Assembly (NCBI GenBank): GCA_947449735.1
Contig: CANFTB010000037.1
Location: 1-47,606, forward strand
Length of the DNA stretch: 47,606 nt
Direction: 5' to 3'
From: Chthoniobacteraceae bacterium
GTDB lineage: Bacteria; Verrucomicrobiota; Verrucomicrobiia; Chthoniobacterales; Chthoniobacteraceae
This document shows positions 44,378 to 47,606 of this stretch, one piece after another (position 1 is the stretch's first letter; each line of letters starts with the position of its first letter). Below the pieces are notes generated by a model. That model was not told where the DNA came from. It saw only the letters and a list, made by a program, of their open reading frames with translations, and did no database searches. The position numbers were made by a program, and so were the translations under genes.

Positions 44378-45967
44378 TTACGCCTTAGCCGGAGCGGCTG
44401 ATTTGTGCGCTTCCTGCAGGCTGATCGGGCGGTAGCCGCCGATGGCCTTGAAATAGAACATCAGCAGAAGGTAGATCGCCGCCATGCTCAGCGGGATGAA
44501 GGAGTCAGCCTTCAGCGTGGCGCGGTCGCCGGCCTGGTTGGCCTTCACGATCGCCTTCTGGTCTTCAGAGGCTTTCTCCTCTTTGACGGCAGTCTTGGCT
44601 TCTTCGAGCTTCTTCCCATCGATGGCGTTGATCCCAGCGAGGAACAGGAACTTGGATTCCGTAGCCGACTTGGAGGACTCGTAGAGGGCGGCGTTCTCTG
44701 TCTTCAGTGCTTCGGAGGCGTAGCGGTCCTTGGAGTATCCAAGGCCGGGGCCGCCCAGAAGACCCGCGGAGAGCATCCCGATGCCCCCCATGATGGACAT
44801 GGCGACGGCGCCGGAGCGGGGGAAGCGGTCGCCGACCACGGCGAGCATCGTGGGCCAGAAGAAGGTCTTTCCAAGGGCGTAGATGCCGAGGGCGACGAGG
44901 GCCACGGTGAAGGTCTGCATGCCGCTGGCGAGCGTGAGGCCGATGGTGGCCAGAACGGACGAGGTCAGCAACAGGCTGATGGGGGTGAAGCCCAGGCGGG
45001 TTTCAATGAAGTGGGCGCAGAAGCGCAGACCGAACATGATCGCCGAGGTCCAGATAAACAGGGCTTTTCCCTGGCCTGCGGTGAAGAGATTGCCGGTGAT
45101 GCTTTCGATCCAGCCGTCGGTTCCGAGTTCGACCGCGCCGACGAGTGCGTGGGTGACGAACAGGACGAAGAGCAGGATGGAGCCGAAGGAGAAGCGGGTG
45201 ATGAGACCGACCGCGACAACCAGAACGCCGCCGATGACGAGTCCGACGGTGGGGTTGCCGATCACGCCGCCGAGGAAGACGGAAACGAGGTAGCAGGCGA
45301 CGAGGGCGCCGAGGATCCCGACGTCCTTGAACATTTCGCCGAGGCTGGCGCCTTTTTCGGCGGCTTCAGACTTCGGAAAGTGCTGGCCCATGAACATGAC
45401 CGCGTAGGCGGCTGTCGGTACGAGGTAGAAGGCGAGCTGGCCCTTCCATCCAAGTCCCATCACCGTGCCGAGGATGTAGCTGGCGAAAGCGCCGACCACC
45501 ATGCCGAGGGGCCAGGAGGCGTGAAGGATGTTGAGGTAGTGCATGCGCTTCTGGGGAAACACCGTGGCGACGAGCGGATTTGCCACGGCTTCGAGGGTTC
45601 CATTCGCGTAGGCGAAAATGAACATGCCCCAGTAGAGGAAAGTGTAGGCGTTCTCGGGAGTGCTTGCTCCAAAGGTCACCACAGCGGAGAGGATGTGGCC
45701 GAGCAGTGCGAGGGCGACGAGCTTGCCGTAGCCTAGTTTGTCGACGATCACGCCGCCGATGATGATTCCGAAGCAAAAGCCCGTGAATCCTGCGCCGCCG
45801 ATGGCGCCGAGCTGGGTGGCGGTGAAGCCGTATTCCTTGGCCCAGAGGCCGAAGATCCCGCCGCGCAGGGCGAATCCGACGCCAGCCGCGAGGATGGCCA
45901 TGAAGCCGGCCCACAGGAGCCTTTGTGCATTGGGAACAATGCCTTCGTTGTTGTTTTGACTACTCAT
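44378..45967 (-). CDS. MFS transporter
   Basis: 529 residues from ATG 45967; an in-frame start at 46006 is less likely. About 12-14 transmembrane helices are readable from the hydrophobic stretches ([20 protein letters not shown] near the N-terminus). [15 protein letters not shown] (71-85) matches the MFS loop 2-3 signature. Two features are unusual. Extra hydrophobic helices lie in the middle (about 216-256). A charged, soluble insertion of about 77 residues (412-488, rich in K, E and A) sits just before the last helix. The transported solute is unknown; related PVC transporters are often near sugar genes. The leader is CA-rich (CAACACAACA), with no Shine-Dalgarno. Confidence 0.85.
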   Translation of the reverse strand: MSSQNNNEGIVPNAQRLLWAGFMAILAAGVGFALRGGIFGLWAKEYGFTATQLGAIGGAGFTGFCFGIIIGGVIVDKLGYGKLVALALLGHILSAVVTFGASTPENAYTFLYWGMFIFAYANGTLEAVANPLVATVFPQKRMHYLNILHASWPLGMVVGAFASYILGTVMGLGWKGQLAFYLVPTAAYAVMFMGQHFPKSEAAEKGASLGEMFKDVGILGALVACYLVSVFLGGVIGNPTVGLVIGGVLVVAVGLITRFSFGSILLFVLFVTHALVGAVELGTDGWIESITGNLFTAGQGKALFIWTSAIMFGLRFCAHFIETRLGFTPISLLLTSSVLATIGLTLASGMQTFTVALVALGIYALGKTFFWPTMLAVVGDRFPRSGAVAMSIMGGIGMLSAGLLGGPGLGYSKDRYASEALKTENAALYESSKSATESKFLFLAGINAIDGKKLEEAKTAVKEEKASEDQKAIVKANQAGDRATLKADSFIPLSMAAIYLLLMFYFKAIGGYRPISLQEAHKSAAPAKA

Positions 45968-46215
45968 TGTTGTGTTGTTTTGGGTTGAGGGGTGGAAATA
46001 AAGCACCGCGCTTGTTTGCCAGCCTCGCGGAGTGGAGCGGTCCGGGAATCAGGATTTGATTGGACCGGGTCTCTTCGAGGATGAATGAAGTGTGGCCGTG
46101 GTTCTGGGGGGTGGAGGTTGGGGGGAGCTTTGGAGATTTCACCCGATTTAAGGGGATCATCCCGAGCATTGAGAAGGGCACCAGTCCCGCGCGGGGGTGT
46201 CAACGCAGAAGTGAG

Positions 46216-46234
46216 GCCCCGCTAGAGTCGGGGC
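46216..46234 (-). terminator. Hairpin directly after the dehydroquinate-synthase-like gene
   Basis: GCCCCG (46216-46221) pairs with CGGGGC (46229-46234) around a 7-base loop, immediately after the stop codon on the minus strand. Only a weak T content follows, so termination here is uncertain. Confidence 0.35.
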
Positions 46235-47428
46235 TCAGGCCGCGGATCGCGCAAGGCGGTGATTTTGGAACCGCTTTTCGAGCTCCACCAGCGCCGCATC
46301 CATGGCGTCGAGGTCAATGCTGTTGGCCTCGAAACGCGCCCCGATGCCGCGGGGGAAGGTCACGCAAAGCTCGCCTCCCAGATGCTCCTGAAAGTCTCGC
46401 AGTCCGCCGAACACAAGGCGCTCTCCCTTGGTATCCCGGAGGTTCAGCTCGCCAAACCACAGGGCGAAGCCGCTCTGGCGCAGGCCGGCGTCGATCCGCG
46501 CGAGTTCGTCCGAGGTGATCCAGCCCTTGCCGCAGGCGTAGATTGAGTCGAGCAGCACGCCAGTGGCCACGGCCTCGCCGTGCGACACTGCGAAGTCCGA
46601 AAGCAGCTCCAGCTTGTGGGCCGACCAGTGGCCGAAGTCCAGCGGCCGCGCTGTTCCGTACTCAAACGGGTCGCCGTTTGTGCGGATGTGGTCCAGATGC
46701 ATCGCCGCGCAACGGGCGACGAGGTCCGTCATGGCGTCGAAGTCCCTTGCCGGATACAGCGGCGCCGCCTTGCAGAGGTCGTCGAAAAAGTTGCGGTCCC
46801 GGATGATGGCCACCTTGAAGGCCTCGGCGACGCCGCTCAGCCAGTCCCGGTCGGGTAGGGAACGCAGGAACTCGAAATCGTTTAGCACGGCGAAGGGCGG
46901 GGCGAAGGTGCCGAGGGCGTTCTTTCCCATGTAATTGACGGCGTTTTTCACGCCGACCCCCGCGTCGTTCTGCCCGAGCACCGTCGTCGGCACACGGATG
47001 AGGCGCAGTCCGCGGTGCACCAGCGCGGCCGCAAAACCGATGGCGTCGAGCACGGCGCCCCCGCCGATGGCCAGGACGTAGGACTGGCGGTCCATGCGCA
47101 GCTCGAGGAGCTGGCGCATGACGGACTCGGCGTAGCGCAGGTCGTTCTTGCACGCCTCGCCTCCCGGAACCGGCTGCACTTCGGCGGCGAGCTGCAGGGT
47201 GGCGCCGTGCGCTTCAAAATACGCGGCCACCCGCTGTTTAAGCGAGGGGTCGCGCTCCAGGATTCTCGAATCGGCGTAGACGATGGCGCGGTGCCTGCGT
47301 TTCTCCTGAAGGCGGGAAACTGTCTGCACAAGGACCGGGTTGGCCGGGTCGAAGAGATTCTGGGTAAAGGCGACCGGAAAGGCCCAGCTGACGTCGATTT
47401 GCTGGTGGTAGGTTGGGGCGGCTTCCAT
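46235..47428 (-). CDS. 3-dehydroquinate synthase family protein, EboD-like
   Basis: 397 residues from ATG 47428; a TTG 14 codons upstream is an alternative. The NAD-binding loop is GGGAVLDAIGFAA. VPTTVLGQNDAGVGVKNAVN replaces the AroB-type VPTTLLAQVDSSVGGKTGVN. Metal ligands are present: Glu in AEAFKVAIIRD, His in FGHWSAHKLE and His in SHGEAVATGV. The substitutions around the substrate loop and GHWSAHK resemble what I recall of the EboD clade rather than shikimate-pathway AroB, so it may use a different sugar phosphate. No other ebo gene is visible inside the window. The gene is near the window edge, with 178 bp upstream. The start is preceded by CCACTCCCCGCC. Confidence 0.8.
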   Translation of the reverse strand: MEAAPTYHQQIDVSWAFPVAFTQNLFDPANPVLVQTVSRLQEKRRHRAIVYADSRILERDPSLKQRVAAYFEAHGATLQLAAEVQPVPGGEACKNDLRYAESVMRQLLELRMDRQSYVLAIGGGAVLDAIGFAAALVHRGLRLIRVPTTVLGQNDAGVGVKNAVNYMGKNALGTFAPPFAVLNDFEFLRSLPDRDWLSGVAEAFKVAIIRDRNFFDDLCKAAPLYPARDFDAMTDLVARCAAMHLDHIRTNGDPFEYGTARPLDFGHWSAHKLELLSDFAVSHGEAVATGVLLDSIYACGKGWITSDELARIDAGLRQSGFALWFGELNLRDTKGERLVFGGLRDFQEHLGGELCVTFPRGIGARFEANSIDLDAMDAALVELEKRFQNHRLARSAA

Positions 47429-47537
47429 GGCGGGGAGTGGAGTAAACTGGGGGAGCGTGGGAAAAGACAATCCCCATTTGGAGGCTGTTCTTTGGAACCG
47501 GGCGCGGGAAGTTTTTTAAACCCGAAAACAGAAGTTC

Positions 47538-47561
47538 ACGCGGAGACACGGAGCCGCGGAG
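47538..47561. repeat. Short tandem repeat of an 8-bp unit
   Basis: Three imperfect copies of an 8-base unit: ACGCGGAG (47538-47545), ACACGGAG (47546-47553) and CCGCGGAG (47554-47561). It lies in the intergenic region at the window edge and is followed by an AT-rich stretch to 47606. It resembles the short dispersed intergenic repeats found in many bacterial genomes. Confidence 0.6.
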
Positions 47562-47606
47562 GGGGATAAATAATTTTGATTTATTGGTTTATATGATTTT
47601 TCTCCG

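Noticed and set aside
44405..45736. Open plus-strand frame of 443 codons opposite the MFS gene
   Set aside because: Rich in G, D and E as expected from the complement of a hydrophobic protein; no domain.
1..47606. CRISPR arrays, tRNA or rRNA genes, insertion sequences, phage genes
   Set aside because: I looked for regular direct repeats, conserved RNA gene sequence, transposase motifs and phage proteins and saw none. Weak or diverged RNA genes could be missed without a covariance-model search.

Overview
The window reads as a chromosomal segment of a PVC-superphylum bacterium, most likely Verrucomicrobiota. The main reason is its gene content. There are three DUF1592-type 'Planctomycete cytochrome' proteins, each next to a DUF1552 protein. 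There is also one DUF1549/DUF1553 plus DUF1501 pair, and a short sigma factor of the Rhodopirellula/Verrucomicrobium type coupled to a membrane-anchored anti-sigma-like protein. GC is high and coding density is dense. I see no tRNA, rRNA, CRISPR array, insertion sequence or phage gene.

Layout. 1-5 kb (minus strand): a frameshifted leucine-rich-repeat gene, then a DUF1592 cytochrome gene followed by its DUF1552 partner. 5.2-10.7 kb: a response regulator and histidine kinase pair (minus), divergent from glnD (plus). 10.8-18.1 kb (plus): a five-gene unit of sigma factor, anti-sigma-like membrane protein, secreted jelly-roll-like protein, a second DUF1592 cytochrome with a duplicated internal module, and a second DUF1552. 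18.3-23.6 kb: a repeat protein plus DUF4838 glycosidase-like protein (minus), divergent from an SGNH hydrolase fused to a GH99/WbsX-like domain (plus). 23.7-28.9 kb is central metabolism: class I fumarase, a sugar-phosphate-type nucleotidyltransferase, a DCC-family thiol oxidoreductase, a class I phosphomannose-isomerase-like cupin and an HPr protein. 29.1-39.0 kb (plus): a third DUF1592/DUF1552 pair, two secreted unknown proteins that look like paralogues, an amidohydrolase, a PQQ-type beta-propeller and an omega-amidase-like nitrilase. 39.1-44.1 kb (minus): a LamG/PA14-like/cytochrome/DUF1549/DUF1553 giant and its DUF1501 partner. 44.3-47.6 kb (minus): an MFS transporter and a 3-dehydroquinate-synthase-family enzyme of the EboD-like type.

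How they may work together. The DUF1592/DUF1552, DUF1553/DUF1501, DUF4838, SGNH-GH99 and amidohydrolase proteins almost all carry export signals. Together they suggest an envelope-located programme for binding and degrading or oxidising complex, probably polymeric, substrates. The sigma/anti-sigma pair could switch on at least one such module. The biochemical role of the PSCyt/PSD and DUF1552 families is not established to my knowledge, so this is inference.

Two window-wide points stand out. Most genes lack a Shine-Dalgarno sequence and instead have a short C-rich stretch directly before the ATG. The third DUF1552 locus contains two adjacent unknown secreted proteins that align with each other by eye, which is the best candidate here for an undescribed protein family.
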